Shown here: positions 1 to 6,132 of the stretch, one piece after another | Layout of the letters: every line of letters starts with the position of its first letter | How positions within the stretch are numbered: position 1 is the first letter of the stretch | Assembly (NCBI GenBank): GCA_900554745.1 | Contig: USIU01000028.1 | Location: forward strand, 1-10,477 | Direction: 5' to 3' | DNA from: an uncultured Leuconostoc sp. | GTDB lineage: Bacteria > Bacillota > Bacilli > Lactobacillales > Lactobacillaceae | DNA: 10,477 bases | Position numbers and translations under genes: made by a program | The notes under the pieces: model-generated | The model's input: only the letters and a program-made list of their open reading frames with translations | Told to the model about the DNA's origin: nothing | Database searches by the model: none

Positions 1-1231
1 CTAAAATCCCTTTTTCAACGATTTGCTTGGCCACTGCCGGATTTTCCATCATGAAACGACTGAATGTTTCAGAAAACATACGGTCAGTAGCTTGCCGGGC
101 ATCGGAATTACCGAGCTTTGTCTTGGTTTGCCCTTCAAATTGTGGGTCAGGATGCTTGATTGAGACAATCGCCGTCATCCCTTCACGCACATCATCACCC
201 GTCAAACTTTCAGCGTTTTCCTTTAATTGCCCCGTCTTACGTGCATAGTCGTTAATCACGCGCGTTAAGGCTGTTTTAAAGCCGGTCTCGTGCGTGCCAC
301 CTTCATAGGTGTTGATGTTGTTGGTAAACGTCCGGAGACTATCCTTAACGTCGGTCGTATATTGCAAAGCGACTTCGACAACAATCCCATTTTCTTCACC
401 TTCAACATAAACTGGTTCAGGGAAAACAACGGTTTTATCGGCATTCAAATAGTCGACATACTCTTTAATCCCACCTTCAAAATGGAAAGTTTCCGTCACG
501 GGTTCGGCGGGACGGTTATCGGTAATTGAAATCCGTAAGCCTTTGTTCAAGAAAGCCAATTCACGGACACGCGTTAACAACGTGTTGTAATTATAAACGG
601 TTGTTTCACGGAAAATATCGGCATCTGGCTTAAAATGCACGATTGTTCCACGTTCAATGGTTGGGGCTTCCGCCAGTTTGACCATGTTAGTGTTGACTCG
701 GCCCACTTTAAAGTCCATGTAATAGACTTGACCATCACGGACAACTTTAACGTCTAAGTTGGTTGACAAGGCATTCACAACCGAAGCCCCAACACCGTGT
801 AGCCCACCAGAAACCTTATAACCGCCACCACCGAACTTTCCGCCGGCATGCAACACGGTAAAGACTGTTTCTAGCGCAGGTTTCCCAGTTTTAGTCTGAA
901 TATCAACTGGGATACCACGACCATCATCCGTTACCGTAATAGAATTGTCCTTTTCAATGGTCACGGTAATATGTGACGCAAAGCCCGCTAAGGCTTCATC
1001 GATACCGTTATCGACAATTTCCCAAACCAAGTGATGCAAACCTTGCGCAGTCGTTGTCCCAATATACATCCCCGGACGCTTACGAACGGCTTCAAGGCCT
1101 TCTAAGACTTGAATTTGGTCTGCATTATAATCACCAGCATTCGCATCAACCGTGCTTGCACTGCGAATTTCTTCGTCATCTGTGACAATTCCGTCAATAT
1201 TTTCTACATCATGCTTGTTTTCTTCAGACAT
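1..1231 (-). CDS. gyrB: DNA gyrase subunit B, N-terminal 410 residues (3' end outside window)
   Basis: GyrB is the ATPase subunit of DNA gyrase. With GyrA it introduces negative supercoils into DNA, which matters for origin firing and fork progress. Visible are the family start block QIQVLEGLEAVRKRPGMYIG (residues 39-58), the GHKL ATPase motifs EIVDNGIDEALAG (71-83, metal-binding Asn75), DDGRGIP (102-108) and GGLHGVGAS (142-150), and then the transducer domain. The window ends at residue 410, just before the TOPRIM domain; full-length family members have about 640-650 residues. The ATG start is preceded by AAAGGA at 6-nt spacing. It lies 25 bp after recF with no terminator, so it is probably cotranscribed with yaaA-recF. 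An acidic stretch of about 27 residues precedes the position where Bacillus GyrB begins. ParE is the alternative, but the position next to recF favours GyrB. Confidence 0.97.
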   Translation of the reverse strand, partial: MSEENKHDVENIDGIVTDDEEIRSASTVDANAGDYNADQIQVLEGLEAVRKRPGMYIGTTTAQGLHHLVWEIVDNGIDEALAGFASHITVTIEKDNSITVTDDGRGIPVDIQTKTGKPALETVFTVLHAGGKFGGGGYKVSGGLHGVGASVVNALSTNLDVKVVRDGQVYYMDFKVGRVNTNMVKLAEAPTIERGTIVHFKPDADIFRETTVYNYNTLLTRVRELAFLNKGLRISITDNRPAEPVTETFHFEGGIKEYVDYLNADKTVVFPEPVYVEGEENGIVVEVALQYTTDVKDSLRTFTNNINTYEGGTHETGFKTALTRVINDYARKTGQLKENAESLTGDDVREGMTAIVSIKHPDPQFEGQTKTKLGNSDARQATDRMFSETFSRFMMENPAVAKQIVEKGIL

Positions 1232-1256
1232 AATCAATCCTTTATGTACTTGCTGA

Positions 1257-2384
1257 TTACTCAGCGTGCTCTTCTACCGTAATGTCACCCTGTTGCACGT
1301 GAAACACTTTCGGCGTATGAATCAACTGGCGCGCCACATCACTTAATGTCGGTGCTGTAATAAACGTCTGCACCTTATCTTGAATGGCCAGTAAGAGGTG
1401 AGTTTGTCGATTAGCATCCAATTCACTTAACACATCATCTAAGAGTAAGACGGGATATTCCCCCGTTTCTGCTTGCATTAAATCAATTTCTGCTAATTTG
1501 ACCGCCAACGCGGTTGTCCGCTGCTGTCCCTGTGAACCAAAAACGGCAACATCATTCTCGTTCACCATAAATTTAATATCATCGCGGTGTGGACCAACTA
1601 AAGTGGTCCCCTGCATAATCTCACGGGCTTCTTGATGGGCTAAGGCTGCTTCAAACGCTGTCTTAACTGTTTCGAGGTCATCATCACGGTCAAACGCCAC
1701 CCCAGTTTGGTAAGCTAACGTCAATGTTTCCCGTTGATTCGAAATTTCTGCATGAATCGGCTGCGCTGCGGCCTGTAAGCGATCTAAAAAGCCACGACGG
1801 GCAAGCAAAACTTGCGCGCCCACATCAACGAGTTGCGCCGTCAAAACCGACAGAAACACTTTATCGGTCGTTTGTTTCATTTGCAACCGCTTCAGATACG
1901 CATTGCGATCCCGTAAAATACGACGATACTGCGTCGTGTTATAGAGATACAAGGGGTTCATCTGCCCGAATTCCATGTCAATAAAGCGTCGCCGCACACT
2001 GGGCGCCCCCTTAACGAGATCCAAATCTTCTGGGGCAAACAAAATGACATTTAATTGGCCAATATATTGTGACAGTTTTGACTGCTCTAAATGATTCACC
2101 CGTGCTTTTTTGCCTTTACTCGAAAAATGCAAAGCTAATGGTGTTTCGCTGACATTTTTTTTAATGCGGCCGCTAATCGTGGCCGACTTTTCTTGCCAAC
2201 GAATTAAATCTTTATCACTACTCGTACGATGAGAACGCGCCAAAGCCAAGACGTAGATGCTTTCCAACAAATTCGTCTTGCCCTGCGCGTTCTCGCCCAA
2301 AAATACATTCACACCCGCACTAAAATCAAGCGTCAAATCAGCATAATTCCGGTAGTTCGTCAGTGTTAACGATGTGAGTTCCAA
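1257..2384 (-). CDS. recF: DNA replication and repair protein RecF
   Basis: RecF is an SMC/ABC-like ATPase that, with RecO and RecR, loads RecA at single-strand gaps and stalled forks. The 375-residue length is normal. Visible motifs are Walker A GENAQGKT (30-37), the family block LFAPEDLDLVKGAPSVRRRF (115-134), GPHRDD (264-269), the ABC signature GSQGQQRT (283-290) and Walker B PVLLLDDVLSELD (311-323). The start is TTG. It is chosen because AAAAGGA sits 8 nt upstream (2393-2399) and because the protein then begins MELTSLTLTNYRNY, the usual RecF N-terminus. The start lies inside the end of yaaA (19-bp overlap), which suggests translational coupling; gyrB follows after 25 bp. Confidence 0.97.
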   Translation of the reverse strand: MELTSLTLTNYRNYADLTLDFSAGVNVFLGENAQGKTNLLESIYVLALARSHRTSSDKDLIRWQEKSATISGRIKKNVSETPLALHFSSKGKKARVNHLEQSKLSQYIGQLNVILFAPEDLDLVKGAPSVRRRFIDMEFGQMNPLYLYNTTQYRRILRDRNAYLKRLQMKQTTDKVFLSVLTAQLVDVGAQVLLARRGFLDRLQAAAQPIHAEISNQRETLTLAYQTGVAFDRDDDLETVKTAFEAALAHQEAREIMQGTTLVGPHRDDIKFMVNENDVAVFGSQGQQRTTALAVKLAEIDLMQAETGEYPVLLLDDVLSELDANRQTHLLLAIQDKVQTFITAPTLSDVARQLIHTPKVFHVQQGDITVEEHAE

Positions 2385-2827
2385 GAACCCGGTCCTTTTG
2401 GCCCGTTACTGCGACGATTTGACTTTGGTCGGCCAAAGCCACCAGCACGCGAACTATTTTGTCGACGCAACTCGGCAAACCGTGCTTCTTTGCGCGCCTT
2501 GGCAACAGCTGCTTTTTGCGCTTTGATCCGATCATCGCGGACTGTTTTCTTGGCGGCCAAGGCACGTTCATCCTTTTCTTGTTGTGCCTGGGCAATTAAT
2601 TCATCCGCATTTTCTGCCAATGAAATGATATAGGTTTCGCCATCAACGATGATCTCATCATGATCGTACAATTTTTTTCCCCGACGATTTTCCGGTTCAC
2701 CATTGAGTAAAACGGGAAAATCCATCAGATAGTATTTTGCTTGACCACCTGAAGAAATAATATTTTCTTCTTTTAGAAGTTGTGTGAGTGTGATGTATTC
2801 AGTTGTAATTTCTATCGTTTTCGTCAT
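2366..2827 (-). CDS. yaaA: S4-domain RNA-binding protein, YaaA type, with long basic C-terminal extension
   Basis: This is the small S4 protein coded between dnaN and recF in most Firmicutes. It is presumed to bind rRNA or ribosomes; its exact role is not shown by the sequence. The S4 core covers residues 12-70, with ITLTQLLK, SGGQAKYYL, VLLNGEPENRRGKKL and the closing strand. The chosen ATG gives 153 residues, against about 70-80 for the usual family member. The extra part is a Lys/Arg/Ala/Glu-rich, probably helical segment (71-123) and a Gly/Arg/Asn/Ser/Pro-rich tail (124-153). An upstream in-frame GTG at 2863 would add 12 residues, but a TGGTATAAT promoter element lies inside that extension and AAGGG sits 8 nt before the ATG, so the shorter start is preferred. 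It overlaps recF by 19 bp. Confidence 0.9.
   Translation of the reverse strand: MTKTIEITTEYITLTQLLKEENIISSGGQAKYYLMDFPVLLNGEPENRRGKKLYDHDEIIVDGETYIISLAENADELIAQAQQEKDERALAAKKTVRDDRIKAQKAAVAKARKEARFAELRRQNSSRAGGFGRPKSNRRSNGPKGPGSWNSHR
2393..2399 (-). promoter_or_regulatory. Ribosome binding site that fixes the recF TTG start
   Basis: On the minus strand AAAAGGA is followed by 8 nt and then TTG. No ATG or GTG with comparable spacing gives the conserved RecF N-terminus. The site lies within the last codons of yaaA. Confidence 0.7.
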
Positions 2828-2842
2828 ATCGGTTACCCTTGT

Positions 2843-2851
2843 ATTATACCA
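2843..2851 (-). promoter_or_regulatory. Extended -10 promoter for yaaA-recF-gyrB
   Basis: The minus strand reads TGGTATAAT, a perfect extended -10. The -35 position (2866-2871, AAGAAT, spacer 17) is weak. It lies directly downstream of the dnaN terminator, so it could restart transcription for yaaA-recF-gyrB. The predicted transcription start, near 2836, leaves a leader of only about 9 nt before the yaaA ATG and would cut off the AAGGG ribosome site. Confidence 0.6.
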
Positions 2852-2871
2852 TTTTTTCACCACTAATTCTT

Positions 2872-2916
2872 AAAAAAACGGCCTAAAATCAGTTTTAAGC
2901 GATTTTAGGCCGTTTT
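2872..2916 (-). terminator. Rho-independent terminator after dnaN
   Basis: The arms 2875-2890 and 2901-2916 form a perfect 16-bp stem with a 10-nt loop. In the dnaN direction it is followed by seven T residues (complement of 2872-2878). It lies about 50 bp past the dnaN stop and should separate dnaA-dnaN from yaaA-recF-gyrB. Confidence 0.9.
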
Positions 2917-2967
2917 AAGGGTAATGGTTTATTTTGACTTACTTTTATTTAAAACGCGTATCACGAA

Positions 2968-4104
2968 TTAAAATGTTCGCACAGGTGTGATCAGTTGTAA
3001 CTGCTTATTATCCACTTCACCCGCTGGCGTTACCGTGAAAGGTCGCAAATTAGTCGTAAACTTCAAATCAACTATCTTGCCGTTAAAGACACGCAGGGCA
3101 TCTCGAACATAATCTGGGTTAAACGAAATTTCTAAGTTTTCCCCTTCAACTGCTGTTGTTTGCAAGGTTTCTTGCACTTGACCGACCTCTTGTGACGTCC
3201 CAGTCAGTGTCACAACACCATCAGTCATGGTCAATTGCACAACGTTGTTACGACTTTCATGACTCAACAAACTGGCCCGGTTAATGGCACCAAGCAACGT
3301 CCCAGCATCAATCGTTAACTGAGTCGTACTTTCTGTTGGAATGAGGCGGTCTGTTTCTGGATAGTTCCCTTCCAACAAACGTGAATAGAACGTGGTGTGC
3401 CCGAGATCAAAGACAGCTTGATTTTTCGCTAACTTAATCTCCACCCGATCTTGTCCTTCTAACAAACTTTGTAATTCATTAAAAGACTTTGCTGGCATAA
3501 TCACATCAGCTTGCACTTGGGCGTCTGTCCCTGTTAGTGTGACGATGCGTTGTGACAAGCGGTGTGAATCTGTCGTGACAGCCTTGACATCATTGCCGTT
3601 TAAGGCCAGATGAATGCCCGTCAAAATTGGGCGACTTTCTTGGGTTGACGCTGAAATCTTCGTTTGCGAAATGATATCCACTAATTGTGCTGCTGAAACG
3701 CTTAAACTTTGGACATCATCTAATTCTGGCAGCTGTGGGTAGTTACGGACATCTTGGCCATTAATGGTAAAGGCAGAAGCCCCCGAAGTAATGCTAGCAC
3801 GCAAGCCATCTACGGCCAAGGTTAAGTCGTCGGCTGGCAGATTTTTAACAATATTAGCAAAAAAAGTGGCTGGCAAGGTAATGCCCCCTGTTGACCCAAT
3901 CACTAATTGGGCCGACGTATCAGATTGTTCAATTCGCGTTTCAATTGAGATATCACTGTTTGATCCCGTCAAAATCAATTCATCTTGTGACACAACAATT
4001 TTAATGTTCGTCAAAATAGGAATCGTTGTACGCGATGAAATGGCACGCGAGACATCATTAAGTGATTTGATAAAAACTTGGCGATTAATTGAAAATTGCA
4101 TCAT
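2968..4104 (-). CDS. dnaN: DNA polymerase III beta subunit (sliding clamp)
   Basis: DnaN is the ring-shaped clamp that holds DNA polymerase III on DNA and serves as a platform for repair and regulatory proteins. The 378-residue product has the family's N-terminal block FSINRQVFIKSLNDVSRAIS, then TTIPILTNIKI, the middle-domain ESRPILTGIH and ATDSHRLSQR, the FYSRLLEGNYPETDRLIP block, and the C-terminal end QLQLITPVRTF, which forms part of the partner-binding pocket. Two ATG codons are adjacent. AGAGGAG lies 4 nt before the first and 7 nt before the second. The first is kept because, from memory, Lactobacillales relatives start M-x-x-F-S-I-N; the second (4101) is possible. It follows dnaA across the oriC unwinding region and ends at a strong terminator. 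Confidence 0.97.
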   Translation of the reverse strand: MMQFSINRQVFIKSLNDVSRAISSRTTIPILTNIKIVVSQDELILTGSNSDISIETRIEQSDTSAQLVIGSTGGITLPATFFANIVKNLPADDLTLAVDGLRASITSGASAFTINGQDVRNYPQLPELDDVQSLSVSAAQLVDIISQTKISASTQESRPILTGIHLALNGNDVKAVTTDSHRLSQRIVTLTGTDAQVQADVIMPAKSFNELQSLLEGQDRVEIKLAKNQAVFDLGHTTFYSRLLEGNYPETDRLIPTESTTQLTIDAGTLLGAINRASLLSHESRNNVVQLTMTDGVVTLTGTSQEVGQVQETLQTTAVEGENLEISFNPDYVRDALRVFNGKIVDLKFTTNLRPFTVTPAGEVDNKQLQLITPVRTF

Positions 4105-4167
4105 TATGCTCCTCTATTTTTGGCCCTTAGCTGGGTGGCTTATTTAAATCAATTAAATAAAGATATC

Positions 4168-4182
4168 TAGTAGTAATAATAA
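4168..4182 (+). promoter_or_regulatory. DnaA-trio element
   Basis: The plus strand reads TAG TAG TAA TAA TAA, then GGGG (4183-4186), nine bases, and the DnaA box TGTGGAAAA (4196-4204). Read 3' to 5' away from the box this is AAT-AAT-AAT-GAT-GAT, the form and order of the single-strand DnaA-binding trios described for Bacillus subtilis. The GGGG block corresponds to the GC-rich spacer found there. Confidence 0.75.
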
Positions 4183-4278
4183 GGGGTGTTGAAGCTGTGG
4201 AAAACAGGTTGTGGGTAACTGATGTTGGTTAAGTGGTTGTTCACAATGTTGTGGGAAAACTAACCAGCTTATCCATTG

Positions 4279-4287
4279 TTATCCACA
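4279..4287 (+). promoter_or_regulatory. DnaA box, perfect consensus
   Basis: TTATCCACA, identical to the consensus, lies just past the dnaA stop codon and faces the opposite way from the boxes next to the DnaA-trio. Confidence 0.85.
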
Positions 4288-4291
4288 TGGG

Positions 4292-5638
4292 TTATTTTCC
4301 GTTTTTGATCTCGTCCGTTAAGGCGTCCAACATTTCTTTTGTCCGAGCATCAGACTCGGCTTTTTCGGTAATTTTGTTGGTTGCATGGAGCACCGATGAG
4401 TGATCCCGGCCGCCAAAGGCACGACCAATGTCAGGCAGACTTTCGTTAGTGAGTGTGCGTGTCAGGTACATCGCAACGTGCCGCGCAGTGACGAGATCTT
4501 TTTTCCGACTCGTACTCTTGAGGTCGTCAATCGTTTGCATGTAGTAATCGGCCACCACTTGTTGAATGCGTTCAACGGTAATTTTAAACCCTTGATTGAT
4601 GTTTAAATCGCCCAAAATTTGTTGGGCGGTTTCTTTTGTTGCCGGCTTATTGCGGAAACGCAACATGGCTTCAAAACGATGGAATGTCCCTTCTAGCGTT
4701 CGAATATTGGAATCTATTTTATCTGCAATCAGTTCCAAAACGTCATTTGGAATGGTCAAATGGTCGGTTTCGGCGAGGTTTTTTAAAATCGCCACCCGTG
4801 TTGGTAAATCGGGCTTTTGAATATCCATTGAAATTCCCGCTTCAAAGCGTGATGTCAGGCGAGATTGCAAATCGACGATTTCTGTTGGCAGTTTATCCGA
4901 CGTCATGATGATTTGCTTGCCGGTTTTGGTCAAGACATTAAAGGTGTTAAAGAATTCTTCTTGCACCTTTTCCTTACCTGACCAGAACTGAATATCATCA
5001 ATTAATAAGAGATCAACGGTCCGATATTCTTTTTTGAACGCCGCGGTTGCGCCTTCACCAGCGCGTAGTGATTCCGTAAAATCATTCAAAAAATCTTCTG
5101 CCGTAGCGTATTTAATCCGGGCCGATGGTGTGGTCTTGGAATAGGCATTCCCGATGGCTTGCATCAAATGCGTTTTACCCAGGCCAACGCCACCGTAGAT
5201 TAAATACGGATTATAAACACGGCCAGGATCTTCAGCGACAGCACGTGCAATCGCGTAAGCATTCTCATTCCCTGCGCCGACAACAAACTTATCAAACGTG
5301 AAGTTTTCATTGAGATCGGATTCGCGGGTAAAGGTAAGATTTTCCGTTTGGATTGGCGTTGACTTGGGGATACTTTCTGCCACGCGCAGCTCTGGTTTAA
5401 TAAAGCCTTCGGCAATTTCCATGGCATATTGCACAAAACTCATGGCATAAGATTTATTCCAGTTGTCAATAATGTCGGCACTTTCCTCTGCCGGCACTTC
5501 CAAAATAATCCGGGATTCAGTTAAGGTAATGGGTGTTAAGGGTTCGATGTAGGTATCAAATGAAACCGGACCAATTTCTTGATAGAACTTAGCTTTAACC
5601 TGATTCCATAATTCCTCTTTTGTAATGGGTTTTGTCAC
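4292..5638 (-). CDS. dnaA: Chromosomal replication initiator protein DnaA
   Basis: DnaA is the AAA+ initiator that binds 9-bp boxes at oriC, opens the duplex and directs helicase loading. The 448 residues match the Bacillus length. Domain I (1-80) starts with KEELWNQVKAKF; a short linker follows. The AAA+ domain shows the FTFDKFVVGAGN block (112-123), Walker A GGVGLGKT (149-156), Walker B LLLIDDIQF (210-218), sensor 1 IIMTSDKLP (243-251), the arginine finger in LTSRFEAG (Arg264) and sensor 2 SNIRTLEG (Arg313). Domain IV ends with the box-reading signature GGRDHSSVLHATNKI (409-423). The GTG start is chosen because AGGAGAG (5645-5651) sits 6 nt upstream and the product then begins at the family position; the frame stays open 15 codons further up. 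DnaA boxes flank the gene on both sides. Confidence 0.97.
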   Translation of the reverse strand: MTKPITKEELWNQVKAKFYQEIGPVSFDTYIEPLTPITLTESRIILEVPAEESADIIDNWNKSYAMSFVQYAMEIAEGFIKPELRVAESIPKSTPIQTENLTFTRESDLNENFTFDKFVVGAGNENAYAIARAVAEDPGRVYNPYLIYGGVGLGKTHLMQAIGNAYSKTTPSARIKYATAEDFLNDFTESLRAGEGATAAFKKEYRTVDLLLIDDIQFWSGKEKVQEEFFNTFNVLTKTGKQIIMTSDKLPTEIVDLQSRLTSRFEAGISMDIQKPDLPTRVAILKNLAETDHLTIPNDVLELIADKIDSNIRTLEGTFHRFEAMLRFRNKPATKETAQQILGDLNINQGFKITVERIQQVVADYYMQTIDDLKSTSRKKDLVTARHVAMYLTRTLTNESLPDIGRAFGGRDHSSVLHATNKITEKAESDARTKEMLDALTDEIKNGK

Positions 5639-5676
5639 GAAAATCTCTCCTATATAGTCGACACAAAGCCAAAATA

Positions 5677-5700
5677 ACGGCAAATAAAGTCATTTGCCGT
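5677..5700 (-). promoter_or_regulatory. Hairpin in the dnaA 5' leader
   Basis: ACGGCAAAT (5677-5685) and ATTTGCCGT (5692-5700) form a perfect 9-bp stem with a 6-nt loop. It lies between the predicted dnaA promoter and the ribosome binding site, about 38 bp before the start codon. In the dnaA direction the following bases are TATTTTGG, only weakly T-rich, so a weak attenuator or an RNA or protein binding site is possible. Function unknown. Confidence 0.55.
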
Positions 5701-5748
5701 GATGTGCCGATCAACTTTTCTAAATTTAAAGAAGAAGTAGCAAAACTA

Positions 5749-5777
5749 ATTATAACAGTAAGAAATTGAGTTTTCCA
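5749..5777 (-). promoter_or_regulatory. dnaA promoter overlapping a DnaA box
   Basis: The minus strand has the extended -10 TGTTATAAT (5749-5757) and, with a 17-bp spacer, the -35 TGGAAA (5772-5777, four of six consensus bases). The -35 lies inside the DnaA box TGTGGAAAA (5771-5779), so DnaA binding could repress its own gene. The predicted start near 5742 gives a leader of about 100 nt that carries the hairpin at 5677-5700. Confidence 0.7.
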
Positions 5778-5864
5778 CAAGCAAAAGACAATTTTACGAC
5801 CTTTCAACAGGTGTGGACAAAAGAAAAGCGATGATGTGGATACTAGAACGAACAAATGTGCGAG

Positions 5865-5873
5865 TTATCCACA
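5865..5873 (+). promoter_or_regulatory. DnaA box, perfect consensus
   Basis: TTATCCACA, exact consensus, in the upstream oriC cluster. Confidence 0.85.
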
Positions 5874-5887
5874 AACAAACAATGTTG

Positions 5888-5907
5888 TACACACGTAAAA
5901 GTGTGTA
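5888..5907. repeat. Inverted repeat inside the upstream DnaA-box cluster
   Basis: TACACAC (5888-5894) and GTGTGTA (5901-5907) are perfect 7-bp arms around GTAAAA. It lies between two perfect DnaA boxes. It could bind a dimeric regulator or be chance; function unknown. Confidence 0.4.
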
Positions 5908-5936
5908 AGGACAATATTTGAGGTTTGTTATAAACA

Positions 5937-5945
5937 TTATCCACA
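5937..5945 (+). promoter_or_regulatory. DnaA box, perfect consensus
   Basis: TTATCCACA, exact consensus, in the upstream oriC cluster. Confidence 0.85.
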
Positions 5946-5962
5946 ATTTTCCAATCACAACC

Positions 5963-5979
5963 TGTGGATATGTGGATAA
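5963..5979 (-). promoter_or_regulatory. Head-to-tail pair of DnaA boxes sharing one base
   Basis: TGTGGATATGTGGATAA holds TGTGGATAT (one mismatch) and TGTGGATAA (perfect), overlapping by one base in the same orientation. This close packing would put two DnaA molecules on the same DNA face with an 8-bp step. Confidence 0.8.
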
Positions 5980-6003
5980 CTTGTGAACACCCTTGTGATT
6001 AAT

Positions 6004-6015
6004 GTTTCGCGAAAC
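6004..6015. promoter_or_regulatory. 12-bp palindrome resembling a shortened parS site
   Basis: GTTTCGCGAAAC is a perfect palindrome just right of the last DnaA boxes. It has the GTTTC and GAAAC halves of parS (GTTTCACGTGAAAC), but with two central bases instead of four. It is not a canonical parS, and no parA or parB gene is in the window. A binding site for another dimeric protein is equally possible. Confidence 0.35.
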
Positions 6016-6096
6016 CTTGATATTTCACAGGCTGGTAACTTGTTTTGGACAACTTTGTGAATTCTAAAGAAAAGTTTAAGCTCTTCAAAAAAACGC

Positions 6097-6125
6097 CTGA
6101 TTTTACCCGGGATGTTTGCTATAAT
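6097..6125 (+). promoter_or_regulatory. rluE promoter (extended -10) placed for a leaderless mRNA
   Basis: TGCTATAAT (6117-6125) is a perfect extended -10. The -35 position (CTGATT, 6097-6102, spacer 17) is weak. The expected transcription start, near 6132, falls at or one base before the ATG at 6133. Confidence 0.65.
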
Positions 6126-6132
6126 TAAGCGT

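Larger units (their letters stand above)
4105..4291. other. oriC: oriC, dnaA-dnaN part: DnaA boxes plus AT-rich unwinding region
   Basis: This 187-bp spacer between dnaA and dnaN holds a DnaA-box cluster: TGTGGAAAA (4196-4204) and TGTGGGTAA (4210-4218), each one mismatch from TGTGGATAA and in the same orientation; TGTGGGAAA (4250-4258), two mismatches; and a perfect TTATCCACA (4279-4287), inverted, 4 bp after the dnaA stop. Left of the first box come GGGG, a DnaA-trio and an AT-rich tract (4140-4167). This matches the Bacillus layout in which the duplex opens downstream of dnaA. No clear separate dnaN promoter was found, so dnaN is probably read from the dnaA promoter. Confidence 0.88.
5771..5979. 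other. oriC: oriC, DnaA-box cluster upstream of dnaA
   Basis: The gene-free stretch 5639-6132 holds seven DnaA boxes. Three are perfect: TTATCCACA at 5865-5873 and 5937-5945, and TGTGGATAA at 5971-5979. Four have one mismatch: TTTTCCACA 5771-5779, TGTGGACAA 5812-5820, TGTGGATAC 5835-5843 and TGTGGATAT 5963-5971. Both orientations occur, and the last two boxes are head-to-tail sharing one base. With the 4105-4291 cluster this makes a bipartite origin around dnaA. The rest of the stretch holds the dnaA promoter and leader hairpin, an inverted repeat at 5888-5907, a palindrome at 6004-6015 and the rluE promoter. Confidence 0.88.

Noticed and set aside
27..529. Open plus-strand frames of 73 and 79 codons (27-248, 290-529)
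   Set aside because: They lie entirely inside gyrB on the other strand, have no ribosome site and resemble no family.
3764..4147. 127-codon plus-strand frame overlapping dnaN and its start region
   Set aside because: It is antisense to the well-supported dnaN gene, has no ribosome site or recognisable domain, and its end runs into the oriC spacer.
5595..5855. 86-codon minus-strand frame across the dnaA leader and start
   Set aside because: It spans the dnaA promoter, a DnaA box and the leader hairpin, and its composition is not protein-like.
5947..6060. Further DnaA-box-like strings (TTTTCCAAT, TGTGATTAA, TATTTCACA)
   Set aside because: Each differs from the consensus at two or more positions, often in the core, so they were not counted as boxes.
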